Source: Nonomuraea wenchangensis (GTDB lineage: Bacteria > Actinomycetota > Actinomycetes > Streptosporangiales > Streptosporangiaceae). Taken from it: a DNA stretch of 64,000 nt. A model generated the notes under the pieces. That model made no database searches. It was not told the DNA's origin and worked only from the letters and a program-made list of their open reading frames with translations. Positions within the stretch are counted from its first letter, which is position 1, and every line of letters begins with the position of its first letter. The DNA is taken from NCBI RefSeq assembly GCF_900111685.1, contig NZ_FOHX01000008.1, positions 62,001-126,000 on the forward strand, written 5' to 3'. Below, one piece after another: positions 32,623 to 41,398 of the stretch. The position numbers and the translations under genes are program-made.

Positions 32623-33963
32623 ATGAACACAGCGCTGGAGACCCTGCGCCGCGACTTCGGCGGCGACCTGATCGGCCCCGACGACGCCGGCTACGCCGCG
32701 GCCGGCCGGTCGCTGCTGGTGCCGGGCAGCCCCGCCCTCGTCCTGCGGCCCAAGACCGTCGCCGACGTGCGGGCGGGCGTGCGCTTCGCCGCCGCCGCCG
32801 GGCTGCCGCTGTCCGTGCGCGGCGGCGGCCACGGCTTCGCCGGCTTCGCCACGAACGACGGCGGCGTGGTGCTCGACCTGGCCCATCTGGCGCAGGTCGA
32901 GATCGTGGACGAGCGGCGTCACCTCGTACGGATCGGCGGCGGCGCCACCTGGGGCCAGGTCGCCGACGCCCTCGCCCCGCACGGCCTGGCGATCTCCTCG
33001 GGCGACACCAGGAGCGTCGGCGTGGGCGGGCTGACGCTGGGCGGCGGCATCGGTTGGAAGGTGCGCAAGTACGGCCTGGCCCTGGACAGCCTGGTCGCCG
33101 CCGAGGTGGTCACCGCCGCCGGGGAGATCGTACGGGCGAGCGCCGAGGAGAACCCCGAGCTGTTCTGGGCGCTTCGCGGCGGCGGCGGCAACTTCGGGGT
33201 CGTGACCGCGTTCGTGTTCGCGGCCCACCTGACGACGGACGTCTTCCACGGCACGATCACCTTCCCGGCGGCGGAGGCGGCCACGGTGCTCCGGGGGTGG
33301 GCGGAGCACCTGCGTACCGCGCCCGAGGAGCTGACCTCCGTCACCGACTTCGCCAACCCCTTCGCCGGCGGTCCGCAGGCGCCGGTGCAGGTCCACGTCG
33401 CCTTCGACGGGGACGACCCGCGGCTCGCGGCCCGGGCGATCGACCCGCTCCGCCGGCTCGGCACGGTGACCGGCGACGGCGTGGCGCTGAAGCCGTACGC
33501 GGAGACGCTCGTGGAGGGCCTGGTGCCGCCGCCCGGCATCCGGCTGGTGACGCGGAGCGGGTTCGCGGGGGCGGGGGCGGTGCCCGAGGTGCTGCGCGTG
33601 CTCGTCGCGGCCGGGGCGGTGGAGGGAGCGCCGCTCATCTCGGTACGCGCCGTCGGCGGCGCGGTGGCCCGGGTGCCGGCCGACGCCACCGCGTACGCGC
33701 ACCGCGACGCCGCGCTGATGGTCGTGACCATGAGCGCGGGCCCCGAGCCGGTGCTCGCGGCGGCCCGCCCGGCGCTGGACGCCCTCTGGCATGACCTCGC
33801 GCCGCACGTGGCCGGCGCCTACGCCAACTTCCTGGCCTCGGCCACGGAGGAGGACGTCGCCGCGGTCTACCCGGCGCCGACGTACGACCGGCTCGCCGCC
33901 GTCAAGCGCCGCTACGACCCGGAGAACCTGTTCGCCCGCAACCACAACGTCCGCCCCCGCTGA
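32623..33963 (+). CDS. FAD-binding oxidoreductase (berberine-bridge/BBE type)
   Basis: The 446-residue flavoprotein has the PCMH FAD fold: ALVLRPKTVADVRAGVRFAA, RGGGHGFAGFATNDGGVVLDL (His of the usual 8-alpha covalent FAD link), GVGGLTLGGGIGWKVRKYGLALDS and WALRGGGGNFGVVTAF. The BBE tail is YDRLAAVKRRYDPENLFARNHNV. A second covalent Cys is not obvious (TLGGGIGW lacks it), so FAD is probably monocovalent. Substrates are often polyketides, alkaloids or sugars. GAAGGAG precedes the ATG at 32623. The TetR gene downstream is convergent. Confidence 0.9.
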   Translation: MNTALETLRRDFGGDLIGPDDAGYAAAGRSLLVPGSPALVLRPKTVADVRAGVRFAAAAGLPLSVRGGGHGFAGFATNDGGVVLDLAHLAQVEIVDERRHLVRIGGGATWGQVADALAPHGLAISSGDTRSVGVGGLTLGGGIGWKVRKYGLALDSLVAAEVVTAAGEIVRASAEENPELFWALRGGGGNFGVVTAFVFAAHLTTDVFHGTITFPAAEAATVLRGWAEHLRTAPEELTSVTDFANPFAGGPQAPVQVHVAFDGDDPRLAARAIDPLRRLGTVTGDGVALKPYAETLVEGLVPPPGIRLVTRSGFAGAGAVPEVLRVLVAAGAVEGAPLISVRAVGGAVARVPADATAYAHRDAALMVVTMSAGPEPVLAAARPALDALWHDLAPHVAGAYANFLASATEEDVAAVYPAPTYDRLAAVKRRYDPENLFARNHNVRPR

Positions 33964-33969
33964 CCCCGG

Positions 33970-34545
33970 CTACACCCGGCGCAGTCCCGCGATGAGCAGC
34001 TCGACCAGGGGGCGGGCGTCGTAGCGGGAGTCGTTCTCCGCGCCGATGCAGAGGTTGCCGACGCCGCGCATGAGCTGCAGGGCGGCGATGTCGGAGCGGA
34101 TCTCGCCGGCGGTGGCCGCGGCGTCGAGCAGCCGCCCGCACACCGGCACGAGCCGGTCGAGGAAGCACGCGTGCAGCGCCTCGAACCCGGCCTCGTCGGA
34201 GCGCAGCACGCCGGCCAGGCCGTGCTTGGTGACCAGGAAGTCGATGAACAGGTTGATCCATTTGCCCAGGGCGGCGTAGGGGGTCGGCCCGGCCGCCAGC
34301 AGGGCCGGGCCGGCCTCGGCCAGCGCCTCGATCTGGTGCCGGTAGACGGCGATGATGAGGTCGGCCCGGGTCGGGAAGTGGCGGTAGATCGTGGCCGTCC
34401 CGACGCCCGCCTCGGCCGCGATGTCCCGGATGGGCGCCTCGACGCCCGAGGTGACGAAGACCGCGGCGGCGGCGTCGAGCAGGGTCTTCTCGTTGCGCCG
34501 GGCGTCGGCCCGCTTGCGCGGGGCGCTCCTCTCGTTGTCGCTCAC
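33970..34545 (-). CDS. TetR-family repressor
   Basis: The 191-residue regulator has the HTH PIRDIAAEAGVGTATIYRHFPTRADLI and a ligand domain with YAALGKWINLFIDFLVTKHGLAGVL and a SBP/TetR_C-type tail. The 166-bp gap to the divergent LLM oxidoreductase gene contains two copies of GGGACAC(T/A)GTCCC spaced 26 bp apart, the probable operators. It likely represses itself and the LLM/hydrolase pair. Confidence 0.9.
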   Translation of the reverse strand: MSDNERSAPRKRADARRNEKTLLDAAAAVFVTSGVEAPIRDIAAEAGVGTATIYRHFPTRADLIIAVYRHQIEALAEAGPALLAAGPTPYAALGKWINLFIDFLVTKHGLAGVLRSDEAGFEALHACFLDRLVPVCGRLLDAAATAGEIRSDIAALQLMRGVGNLCIGAENDSRYDARPLVELLIAGLRRV

Positions 34546-34583
34546 CGCGCCGCTCCTCCCGCCGGCACCGCCCGGCTTGCTAA

Positions 34584-34626
34584 ACGGGACACTGTCCCGT
34601 ATGTTCTAAACGGGACACAGTCCCAC
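34584..34626. promoter_or_regulatory. Twin TetR operators GGGACAC(T/A)GTCCC
   Basis: ACGGGACACTGTCCCGT (34584-34600) is a perfect 17-bp palindrome. A second copy, ACGGGACACAGTCCCA (34610-34625), follows with start-to-start spacing of 26 bp. Both are preceded by CTAA. They lie between the TetR gene and the LLM oxidoreductase gene. Confidence 0.85.
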
Positions 34627-34711
34627 TTGCTCTCTCTCCCATGATGCCAGAGCGCGCGCGCATTCTCGCCCCCCGCGAACCCCCGGCTGCCCTGCCGGAA
34701 GGAGCACTCCC

Positions 34712-35587
34712 ATGCCCTACGACCCCCCGCCCAGCTTCGGGATCATGACCGCGCCGATGCAGGTCGGCTACCACGACGTCCTGCGCGTCTGGCGCGAGGC
34801 GGACACGATCCCGGAGATCGGGCACGCGTGGCTGTTCGACCACCTCCTGCCGATCGCGGGCGAGCTGACCGGCCCCGTCCACGAGGGCTGGACCCTGCTC
34901 GCCGCCCTCGCCGCGCAGACCCGGCGGCTACGGCTCGGCGTGATGGTGACCAGCAACCGGTTCCGGCCGCCCGCGCTGCTGGCCAAGATCGCCACGACCG
35001 TCGACGTCGTCTCCGGCGGACGCCTCGACTTCGGCATCGGCGTCGGCTCCCGCCCCGGCCACCCGCTGGCGCGGCGCGAGTACGAGGCCCACGGCCTGCC
35101 CTTCCACGACACCGCCCAGGCCGTGGCCGGCCTGGGCGAGGCGTGCACGGTGATCCGGCGGCTGTGGACCGAGGACGAGCCGTTCGACTTCGACGGCGAC
35201 CACCACCGGCTGAAGGGCGCGTTCGGCAACCCCAAGCCGGTGCAGCGCCCCCATCCGCCCATCCTCATCGGCGGGCGCTCGCCGGCGACGCTGCGCGTCG
35301 CCGCCGAGCACGCCGACCTGTGGAACATCCCCGGCGGCGGCGACATCGCCGACCTCGCCGGCCGCTCCGCCCTGCTGGACCGCTACTGCGCCGAGATCGG
35401 CCGCGACCCGGCCGCGATCACCCGCTCGATCCACCTGCCCGTCACCTACGACCGTCCCGGCCCCACCAGGGACGCGATCGGCACGGCGGTCGAGGCCGGC
35501 TTCCGGCACATCGTGCTCGGACTGCCCGCGCCCTACCCCGACGGCGTCGCCCGCTGGGTCGCCGACGAGCTCATCCCCACCCACTGA
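34712..35587 (+). CDS. LLM-class F420-dependent oxidoreductase
   Basis: The 291-residue luciferase-like protein shows AWLFDHLLPIAG, RRLRLGVMVTSNRFRPPALLAKIATTVDVVSGGRLDFGIGVGSRPGHPLARREYEAHG and PILIGGRSPATLRVAAEHADLWNIPG. The GSRPGHP loop and the DHLLP segment fit F420-dependent members. GGAAGGAG lies before the ATG. It is followed 20 bp later by an alpha/beta hydrolase gene, and both are probably controlled by the divergent TetR repressor. The substrate is unknown. Confidence 0.87.
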   Translation: MPYDPPPSFGIMTAPMQVGYHDVLRVWREADTIPEIGHAWLFDHLLPIAGELTGPVHEGWTLLAALAAQTRRLRLGVMVTSNRFRPPALLAKIATTVDVVSGGRLDFGIGVGSRPGHPLARREYEAHGLPFHDTAQAVAGLGEACTVIRRLWTEDEPFDFDGDHHRLKGAFGNPKPVQRPHPPILIGGRSPATLRVAAEHADLWNIPGGGDIADLAGRSALLDRYCAEIGRDPAAITRSIHLPVTYDRPGPTRDAIGTAVEAGFRHIVLGLPAPYPDGVARWVADELIPTH

Positions 35588-35607
35588 AGAAAAAGAGGAC
35601 CGCTCTC

Positions 35608-36534
35608 ATGAGCATGACGGATACGACGACCGCCGCCGCCCAGGTCGTCTCGGTGAAGCCGGTGGTGCTGCCCGCCCCAGACCGCGGCGAGGACCTGCGG
35701 GTGCGGGTGTCCGCGCCCGCGACCGGGCGGAATCTGCCGGTCGTCGTCCTCTCGCACGGCTTCGGCTGGTCGATGGACGGCTACGGGCCGCTGGCCGACC
35801 ACTGGACGGCGCACGGGTTCGTGGTGGCCCAGCCCACCCACCTCGACTCGCGGACGCTCGCCCTGCCGCCCGACGATCCCCGCACCCCGCTCATCTGGCG
35901 GTGGCGGGTGGCGGACCTGACGCACGTCCTCGACCGGCTGGACGCCGTCGAGGCCGCCGTTCCCGGCCTCGCCGGACGCCTCGACCGCGACCGGATCGCC
36001 GTGGCCGGGCACTCCTGGGGTGGGCAGACGGCGAGCATGCTGCTCGGCGCGCGCGTCCTCGACGACGCGGGCCGGCCGGGAGAGGACCTGTCCGACCGGC
36101 GGGTCAGTGCGGGCGTGCTGCTCGCCACCCCGGGATCGGGCGGGGCCGACCTGACGCCGTTCGCGGCCGAGCACTTCCCCTTCATGAACCCGGACTTCGC
36201 CCGGATGACCCCGCCGGCGCTCGTGGTCGCGGGCGACCAGGACCGGTCGGCACTGTCGGTACGGGGCCCGGACTGGTTCGCCGACCCGTACCGGCTGAGC
36301 CCGGGAGGCAAGAGCCTGCTCACCCTGTTCGGGGCGGAGCACTCGCTCGGCGGGATCGTCGGCCACGGCGCCGCCGAGACCACGGACGAGAGCCCGGCCC
36401 GCGTCGCCCTGGTCCAGCGGCTCACCACCGCCTACCTCCGCAGCGCCCTCGACCCGGGCGACCCCGCCTGGCCCGCCGCGTGCGCGGCACTGGCGGCGGA
36501 GCCCGGCCCGCTGGGGCGGATCGAGACGAGCTGA
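35608..36534 (+). CDS. Alpha/beta hydrolase (chlorophyllase/dienelactone-type)
   Basis: The 308-residue cytoplasmic hydrolase has the oxyanion segment VVLSHGFGWSMDGYGPLADHWTAHGF, nucleophile elbow VAGHSWGGQTASML (Ser), VVAGDQDRSAL (acid region) and LFGAEHSLGGIVG (His). It resembles the platelet-activating-factor acetylhydrolase/chlorophyllase-like group. GAGGAC lies upstream of the ATG at 35608. It is the second gene of the TetR-controlled pair with an LLM oxidoreductase, suggesting stepwise breakdown of an ester or lactone. Confidence 0.88.
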   Translation: MSMTDTTTAAAQVVSVKPVVLPAPDRGEDLRVRVSAPATGRNLPVVVLSHGFGWSMDGYGPLADHWTAHGFVVAQPTHLDSRTLALPPDDPRTPLIWRWRVADLTHVLDRLDAVEAAVPGLAGRLDRDRIAVAGHSWGGQTASMLLGARVLDDAGRPGEDLSDRRVSAGVLLATPGSGGADLTPFAAEHFPFMNPDFARMTPPALVVAGDQDRSALSVRGPDWFADPYRLSPGGKSLLTLFGAEHSLGGIVGHGAAETTDESPARVALVQRLTTAYLRSALDPGDPAWPAACAALAAEPGPLGRIETS

Positions 36535-36539
36535 CCGGC

Positions 36540-37571
36540 TCAGCCCGCCAGGCGCGGCAGGTCCTGCCGTGCCTGGTCGGCGAGCACGCGGGCGACGTCG
36601 GACACCAGTCCCCGCCGCCGGTACGCGGCCCGCTGCCGCGCCGCGCCCGACCCGTGCCGGTGCAGCACGTCCAGCCCCTCGTCCATGAGGGGCAGGTCGC
36701 CGAGGGCGCGCAGCTCGGGTCCGATGCGGTCGATCAGCGTGTCCACCAGCCGCCAGACGGGCAGCCTGCGGCCGGTGAGCTGGTCGACGTTCTCCCCCTC
36801 CAGCCCGTCGCGGGCGGCCCGCCAGCTCGCGGCGGCGAGCAGAGTCTGGTCCACGTTCGGCGCGGGCCGGCCCGCGCGTACGTCGCCGAGAGCCGTCGCG
36901 GCCAGCGCCCTGACCAGGCCCGTGAGGAGCACCACCTCGGCCACGGTCTGGCAGGTGTCGGCCACCCGGACCTCGATCGCCGGCCTGTCGGAGGAGAGCC
37001 GGGCCTGCCACTCGGGGACCGCTCCGGTGGCGTGCAGCCCTTCGACCAGCCAGTCGTGGTGCTCGGCGGACCGGAACCAGGGCGGCGGCCCGGCGGCGGC
37101 ACGCCGGCTCAGCGCCAGGGCGCGCCCGCTCGCGCTGCCGGTGTCCCTGCCGCCGCCGATCGGCGAGTTCACGGTCAGCGCCTGCAGCACGGGCAGCCAG
37201 GGCCGCAGGTGGTTGACCACCTGGACGGCCTCCTCCCTGTCGTCCACGCCGAGCCACACGTGACAGCCCGCGTCGCCCGGCAGGTCGCCCGACAGCGCGG
37301 TGCCCGTCGCCGCCACCCCGGCGCCCGCGCCGTCGGCGGCGGCGACCACGACGGCGCGCAGCCGCAGCAACTCCTCCCGCAGGGTCGCCGGCTCGGTGTG
37401 CGGGCCGCTGCGGGTCTCGATCTGGAATCCCGTCCGCGTCGTCACCTGGTCCCGGGCGGTGCCGCCGACACGCTCGCGCACGTCGCCGGCGACCGGCATC
37501 ACCTTCGCGGTGGCCGGGTCCAGAAGAATGAACCCCTCCTCGACTCCCATGGTCACATCCGTTTCAGCCAT
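36540..37571 (-). CDS. YbdK-type carboxylate-amine ligase (divergent glutamate-cysteine ligase 2 family)
   Basis: The 343-residue protein matches the GCS2/YbdK family: GVEEGFILLDPATAKVMPVAG at the start, GCHVWLGVDDREEAVQVVNHLRPWLPVLQALTVNSP in the middle, and IEVRVADTCQTVAEVVLLTGLVRALA. Family members read GVEEEFLLVD and CHVHVGV, so an acidic residue and a His are replaced (Gly and Trp), and about 20 residues before GCHV are missing. Catalysis may be changed or lost. The long reverse frame on the plus strand is a shadow. It is followed (upstream in coordinates) by the convergent hydrolase gene. Confidence 0.78.
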   Translation of the reverse strand: MAETDVTMGVEEGFILLDPATAKVMPVAGDVRERVGGTARDQVTTRTGFQIETRSGPHTEPATLREELLRLRAVVVAAADGAGAGVAATGTALSGDLPGDAGCHVWLGVDDREEAVQVVNHLRPWLPVLQALTVNSPIGGGRDTGSASGRALALSRRAAAGPPPWFRSAEHHDWLVEGLHATGAVPEWQARLSSDRPAIEVRVADTCQTVAEVVLLTGLVRALAATALGDVRAGRPAPNVDQTLLAAASWRAARDGLEGENVDQLTGRRLPVWRLVDTLIDRIGPELRALGDLPLMDEGLDVLHRHGSGAARQRAAYRRRGLVSDVARVLADQARQDLPRLAG

Positions 37572-37608
37572 GGGACCCCACTTCCCCGTACACCGGCGGC
37601 CTTGCGGA

Positions 37609-39030
37609 TCAGTCTCGCGCGGCCAGGGGCTTCGTGCGCGGGAGCAGGAGCGCGGCGGCGATCGTGACGGCCATCGCGGCGGCGCCCAGCCAGGCCGCGG
37701 CTCCGTACCCGTGCTCGGCGGGGAAGACCGCGCCGGCCGGGGTGGCGGCGGCGAGGGTCAGGCCGCCCAGGGCGCTGCCGACGGAGAAACCGACGCTGCG
37801 CACGACCTGGTTGACGCTCATCGCGCTGGCCGTCTCGGCCGCCGGGGTGACGGCGAGGATCGCGGCCGGCATCGCCGCCGAGAAGACGCCGACGCCCAGC
37901 CCCAGCACGCCCATCACCACGAACGCCGGCCACAACGGGCCACGGGCCAGGGCGAACAGCGCCAGCGCCGCCAGCACGGCCGTCCCGCCCACGGCCAGCA
38001 CCGCCGGGGGTGGGAGCCTGCCGCCGAGGGGCCGCACCGCCTTCCCGCCGGCGAACCCCATCACCGAGAACGGCACCAGCACCAGGCCCGCGACGAACAC
38101 GCCGACGCCGGAACCGTACCCGGCCGAGGCGGGCGTCTGGACGTAGCGGGTCACCAGGGTCAGCAGCAGGTACATGCCGACGCCGCCGAGCAGCATGACG
38201 GCGTTGGCCCCCGCCACGGCGGGCTCGCGCAGCAGGGCGAGGTCCACCAGCGGCGCGGCGGCTCTGCGCGCGTGCCGCACCCACGCGGCGAGGAGCGCCG
38301 CCGCGCCGGCCAGGAGCGCCACGCCGAGCGCCGGCCGCTCGGACCACAGCGTGGTCTGGCCGATCGCCAGGAGCAGGGCCAGCAGGCCGCCGCCGAGCAG
38401 CGCCGCGCCCCGCACGTCCACGGTCGCCGTCCGCCCGGCGGGCGGCCGGGGCACCGACCGCCAGGCGGCGGCCAGCGCGACCACGGTGACGAGCAGCCCG
38501 AGCCCGTACGCCGCGCGCGGCCCTGCCAGCGCGGTCAGCAGCCCCGCGAGCGGGTAGCCGACGCCGATGCCGACTATGGAGGCCACCGAGAGCAGCGCGA
38601 TCACCGGGCCCGACCGCCCTTCCGGCAGGTGGTCGCGGGCCACGCCCATCGCCAGCGCGGTCAGCCCCAGCCCCGCGCCCTGGGCGACCCGCCCGGCCAG
38701 CAGCCAGCCGTACGAGGGCGACGCGACCGTCAGCAGGCTCCCTGCCACGACGACGGCCAGGGTGGCGAGGACGACCTGGCGGCGGCGCGGGCCCGCGCCG
38801 AGGCGGCCCAGCACCGGAGTGGCGAGCGCGCCGACGAGCAGCGGAGCGGTGAGCGTCCATTGCGCGGCGGCCAGCGACACGCCGAACTCGCCCGCCACCG
38901 TCGTGATCAGCGGCGCCCCGAGACTGCCGACGACGGCGACGACCAGCACCACGAAGAAGAGCGCCGGCACCAGCAGGCGCTCAGAGGAGGAGACCGATGG
39001 CGGGAAAGGGGGGAATCCGCTCCTTTCCAC
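37609..39030 (-). CDS. MFS drug/H+ antiporter (14-helix type)
   Basis: The 473-residue exporter shows about 13-14 hydrophobic helices and MFS features: GEFGVSLAAAQWTLTAPLLVGALATPVLGRLGAGPRRRQVV (loop 2-3 motif) and GRVAQGAGLGLTALAMGVARDHLP. GTG at 39030 is the best start (VERSGFPPFPP...). The start lies 20 bp from a rifamycin-associated element that also faces helR, so the exporter is probably induced by rifamycins and could pump them out. That substrate is inferred from position only. Confidence 0.88.
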   Translation of the reverse strand: MERSGFPPFPPSVSSSERLLVPALFFVVLVVAVVGSLGAPLITTVAGEFGVSLAAAQWTLTAPLLVGALATPVLGRLGAGPRRRQVVLATLAVVVAGSLLTVASPSYGWLLAGRVAQGAGLGLTALAMGVARDHLPEGRSGPVIALLSVASIVGIGVGYPLAGLLTALAGPRAAYGLGLLVTVVALAAAWRSVPRPPAGRTATVDVRGAALLGGGLLALLLAIGQTTLWSERPALGVALLAGAAALLAAWVRHARRAAAPLVDLALLREPAVAGANAVMLLGGVGMYLLLTLVTRYVQTPASAGYGSGVGVFVAGLVLVPFSVMGFAGGKAVRPLGGRLPPPAVLAVGGTAVLAALALFALARGPLWPAFVVMGVLGLGVGVFSAAMPAAILAVTPAAETASAMSVNQVVRSVGFSVGSALGGLTLAAATPAGAVFPAEHGYGAAAWLGAAAMAVTIAAALLLPRTKPLAARD

Positions 39031-39050
39031 TTTCAACCTATAGCGCACCC

Positions 39051-39071
39051 GGGGACTTGCGGCAAGACCCC
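39051..39071. promoter_or_regulatory. Rifamycin-associated element (RAE-like palindrome)
   Basis: The core CTTGCGGCAAG is flanked by GGGGA on the left and ACCCC on the right, making a perfect palindrome around a central CGG-type core. The published RAE shares GGGG, CTTGCGGCAAG and CCC. It lies 62 bp upstream of helR and 20 bp from the divergent MFS exporter start, the same position as in known rifamycin-inducible genes. The extra A on each side differs from the consensus I remember. Confidence 0.85.
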
Positions 39072-39132
39072 GGTCGTGCAGGACAATCGGCGGCCGAGGC
39101 CGAGAACCTGCGAAAACGCCGGAGCGCATTAC

Positions 39133-41286
39133 GTGAATCACCCATCGACCATCAGCGTGTTCGACCTGCCCGAGTGGCTGTCCGCCAAGGCCGACCCGGC
39201 GCTGATCGCCCGCGACGAGCAGCACTTCGCGGCCATCGGCGAGGCACTGGAGCAGACGGTCGCCGAGTTGTCCGACCGCCTCGACGCCATGCGCAGGGCC
39301 CCCGGCGGCGCGGGCCGGGCGGCGCTGGACCGGGACCTGGAGGTCCACCGGCTGAGCGCCCGGCTGCGCACGCTGCGCCGCTTCGGGCTCGACCTGTGTC
39401 TCGGCCGCATGGTCAGCGGGGACGGGGCCGAGCCTGTCCATGTCGGCCGGCTGGGCCTGACCGACCGGGAGGGCCGCCGGCTGCTCCTGGACTGGCGGTC
39501 ACCGGCGGCCGAGCCGTTCTTCGGCGCCACCCACGCCAACCCGATGGGCCTGGCCAGCCGCCGCCGCTACCGCTGGACGCGCGGCCGGATCAGCGACTAC
39601 TGGGACGAGGTGTTCACCGCGGACGGGCTCGACGGGCACGCCGCGCTGGACGACCAGTCGGCCTTCATCGCCAGTCTGGGCGGCAGCCGTTCGCCGCGGA
39701 TGCGGGACGTGCTCGCCACCATCCAGGCCGACCAGGACGCCGTCATCCGGGCGAGCTCGCGCGGCGCGCTGGTCGTGGACGGCGGTCCCGGCACCGGCAA
39801 GACCGTCGTCGCCCTGCACCGCTCGGCGTACCTGCTCTACGCCGATCCGCGGCTCGGCCACAACCGGGGCGGGGTGCTGTTCGTCGGGCCGCACCAGCCG
39901 TACCTGGCGTACGTCGCCGACGTCCTGCCGAGCCTCGGCGAGGACGGCGTGCAGACCTGCACCCTGCGCGACCTCGTGCCCGAGGGCGCGACGGCGGTGG
40001 CCGAGAGCGATCCCGAGGTGGCCCGGCTGAAGGCGTCCGCGGACCTGGTGAAGGCGATCGAGCCGGCCGTCAGGTTCTACGAGAACCCGCCCGCCCAGGG
40101 CATGACGGTCACCACCGAGTGGGCCGACGTCCGGCTCGGCCCCGACGACTGGGCCGAGGCGTTCGAGGCGCCGGAGCCCGGCACCCCGCACAACGAGGCG
40201 CGCGACCGCATCTGGGAGGAACTGGTCGAGATCATCGTCGCCAAGCACGACGACGAGGACGTCCCCGCCGACCTGGTCCGCAGGTCGCTGCTGCGCGACC
40301 GGCAGCTGCTGACCGCCTTCAACCGCGCCTGGCCGGTGATCGAGCCTGCCGACCTCGTCGGCGACCTGTGGTCGGTGCCCGCCTACCTGCGGCTGTGCGC
40401 TCCCTGGCTCGGCGAGGAGGAGATCCGGCGGCTGCGGCGTGCCGACGCGCAGGCGTGGACGGTGTCGGACCTGCCGCTGCTGGACGCCGCCCGGCAGCGG
40501 CTCGGCGACCCGGAGTCGTCGCGGCGCAGGCGCAGGCAGGAGGCCGCTGCCGCGGCGGAGCGCGAGCGCATGGCCGGCGTGGTCGACAACCTGCTCCAGG
40601 CCGACGACGACGGCGAGGCCGCGGTGACGATGCTGCGCGGCGCGGACCTCCGGGACGCCCTGGTGGACGAGGGCGCGCTGCCCGCCGCCGAGCCCGACCG
40701 GCTGGCCGGCCCGTTCGCGCACGTCGTGGTGGACGAGGCCCAGGAGCTGACCGACGCGGAGTGGCAGATGCTGCTGCTGCGCTGCCCGTCGCGGAGCTTC
40801 ACCGTGGTCGGGGACCGCGCCCAGGCCAGGCACGGGTTCACCGAGTCGTGGCGGGAGCGGCTGGAACGGGTCGGGCTGGACCGGATCACCCTCGCCTCAC
40901 TCACCGTCAACTATCGGACGCCGGAGGAGATCATGGCGGAGGCCGAGCCGGTCATCCGGGCCGCGCTCCCCGACGCCAACGTGCCGGCGTCCATCCGCGC
41001 CGTGGGCGTCCCCGTGCGGCACGGGTCGGTGGCGGAGCTGGACCCGATCGTGGACGGCTGGCTCGCCGAGCACCCCGAGGGGGTCGCCTGCGTCATCGGC
41101 GCCCCGGCGTTCGAGGCGCGGCCCCGGGTCCGGTCGCTGACGCCGCAGCTCGCGAAGGGGCTGGAGTTCGACCTGGTCGTCCTCGTCGATCCTGAGCGGT
41201 TCGGCGAGGGCGTCGAAGGGGCGGTGGACCGCTACGTCGCGATGACCCGCGCGACGCAGCGGCTCGCCATCCTGACCAGCTCCTGA
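39133..41286 (+). CDS. helR: RNA polymerase recycling motor ATPase HelR
   Basis: The 717-residue UvrD-like ATPase has a coiled N-terminal region (about residues 12-85), Walker A VDGGPGTGKTVVALHRSAYL (about 217-225), Walker B VVVDEAQELTDAEWQML, motif III/IV FTVVGDRAQARHGF, motif V TVNYRTPEEI and motif VI VAMTRATQRLAIL. This matches HelR/HelD factors that dislodge stalled or rifampicin-bound RNA polymerase. GTG at 39133 has GGAG 8 bp upstream. The rifamycin element upstream strongly supports the HelR rather than generic HelD label. It would give rifamycin tolerance. Confidence 0.92.
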   Translation: MNHPSTISVFDLPEWLSAKADPALIARDEQHFAAIGEALEQTVAELSDRLDAMRRAPGGAGRAALDRDLEVHRLSARLRTLRRFGLDLCLGRMVSGDGAEPVHVGRLGLTDREGRRLLLDWRSPAAEPFFGATHANPMGLASRRRYRWTRGRISDYWDEVFTADGLDGHAALDDQSAFIASLGGSRSPRMRDVLATIQADQDAVIRASSRGALVVDGGPGTGKTVVALHRSAYLLYADPRLGHNRGGVLFVGPHQPYLAYVADVLPSLGEDGVQTCTLRDLVPEGATAVAESDPEVARLKASADLVKAIEPAVRFYENPPAQGMTVTTEWADVRLGPDDWAEAFEAPEPGTPHNEARDRIWEELVEIIVAKHDDEDVPADLVRRSLLRDRQLLTAFNRAWPVIEPADLVGDLWSVPAYLRLCAPWLGEEEIRRLRRADAQAWTVSDLPLLDAARQRLGDPESSRRRRRQEAAAAAERERMAGVVDNLLQADDDGEAAVTMLRGADLRDALVDEGALPAAEPDRLAGPFAHVVVDEAQELTDAEWQMLLLRCPSRSFTVVGDRAQARHGFTESWRERLERVGLDRITLASLTVNYRTPEEIMAEAEPVIRAALPDANVPASIRAVGVPVRHGSVAELDPIVDGWLAEHPEGVACVIGAPAFEARPRVRSLTPQLAKGLEFDLVVLVDPERFGEGVEGAVDRYVAMTRATQRLAILTSS

Positions 41287-41300
41287 TCCCGCGCCGGCAC

Positions 41301-41326
41301 GCCACTGTGACAGGGGTCACAGTGGC
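41301..41326 (+). terminator. Hairpin after helR
   Basis: GCCACTGTGAC (41301-41311) and GTCACAGTGGC (41316-41326) are perfect reverse complements with a 4-base loop. It begins 15 bp after the helR stop. There is no U-run, so it is either a factor-assisted terminator or an operator for the sigma gene. Confidence 0.6.
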
Positions 41327-41330
41327 GTGC

Positions 41331-41360
41331 TGTCACATGGTGGCCGCGGGCGGTGTCACA
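41331..41360 (+). promoter_or_regulatory. Candidate ECF41-type autoregulated promoter
   Basis: TGTCACA occurs at 41331-41337 and again at 41354-41360, upstream of the sigma factor gene. ECF41 sigma factors recognise a TGTCACA -35 element with a CGTC-type -10 about 16 bp later; here GGTGTC follows at the right distance. Autoregulation is likely but inferred. Confidence 0.5.
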
Positions 41361-41398
41361 TGCGTGGCACTTTCGACGGCGAGCGGACAGGAGCGACC

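Noticed and set aside
32562..33963. A 460-codon antisense frame over the FAD oxidoreductase
   Set aside because: It has no family motif and is the complement of a clear flavoprotein gene.
37300..39132. A long plus-strand extension ahead of helR
   Set aside because: It is the antisense of the MFS and ligase genes. helR starts at GTG 39133 with a ribosome site and the rifamycin element upstream.
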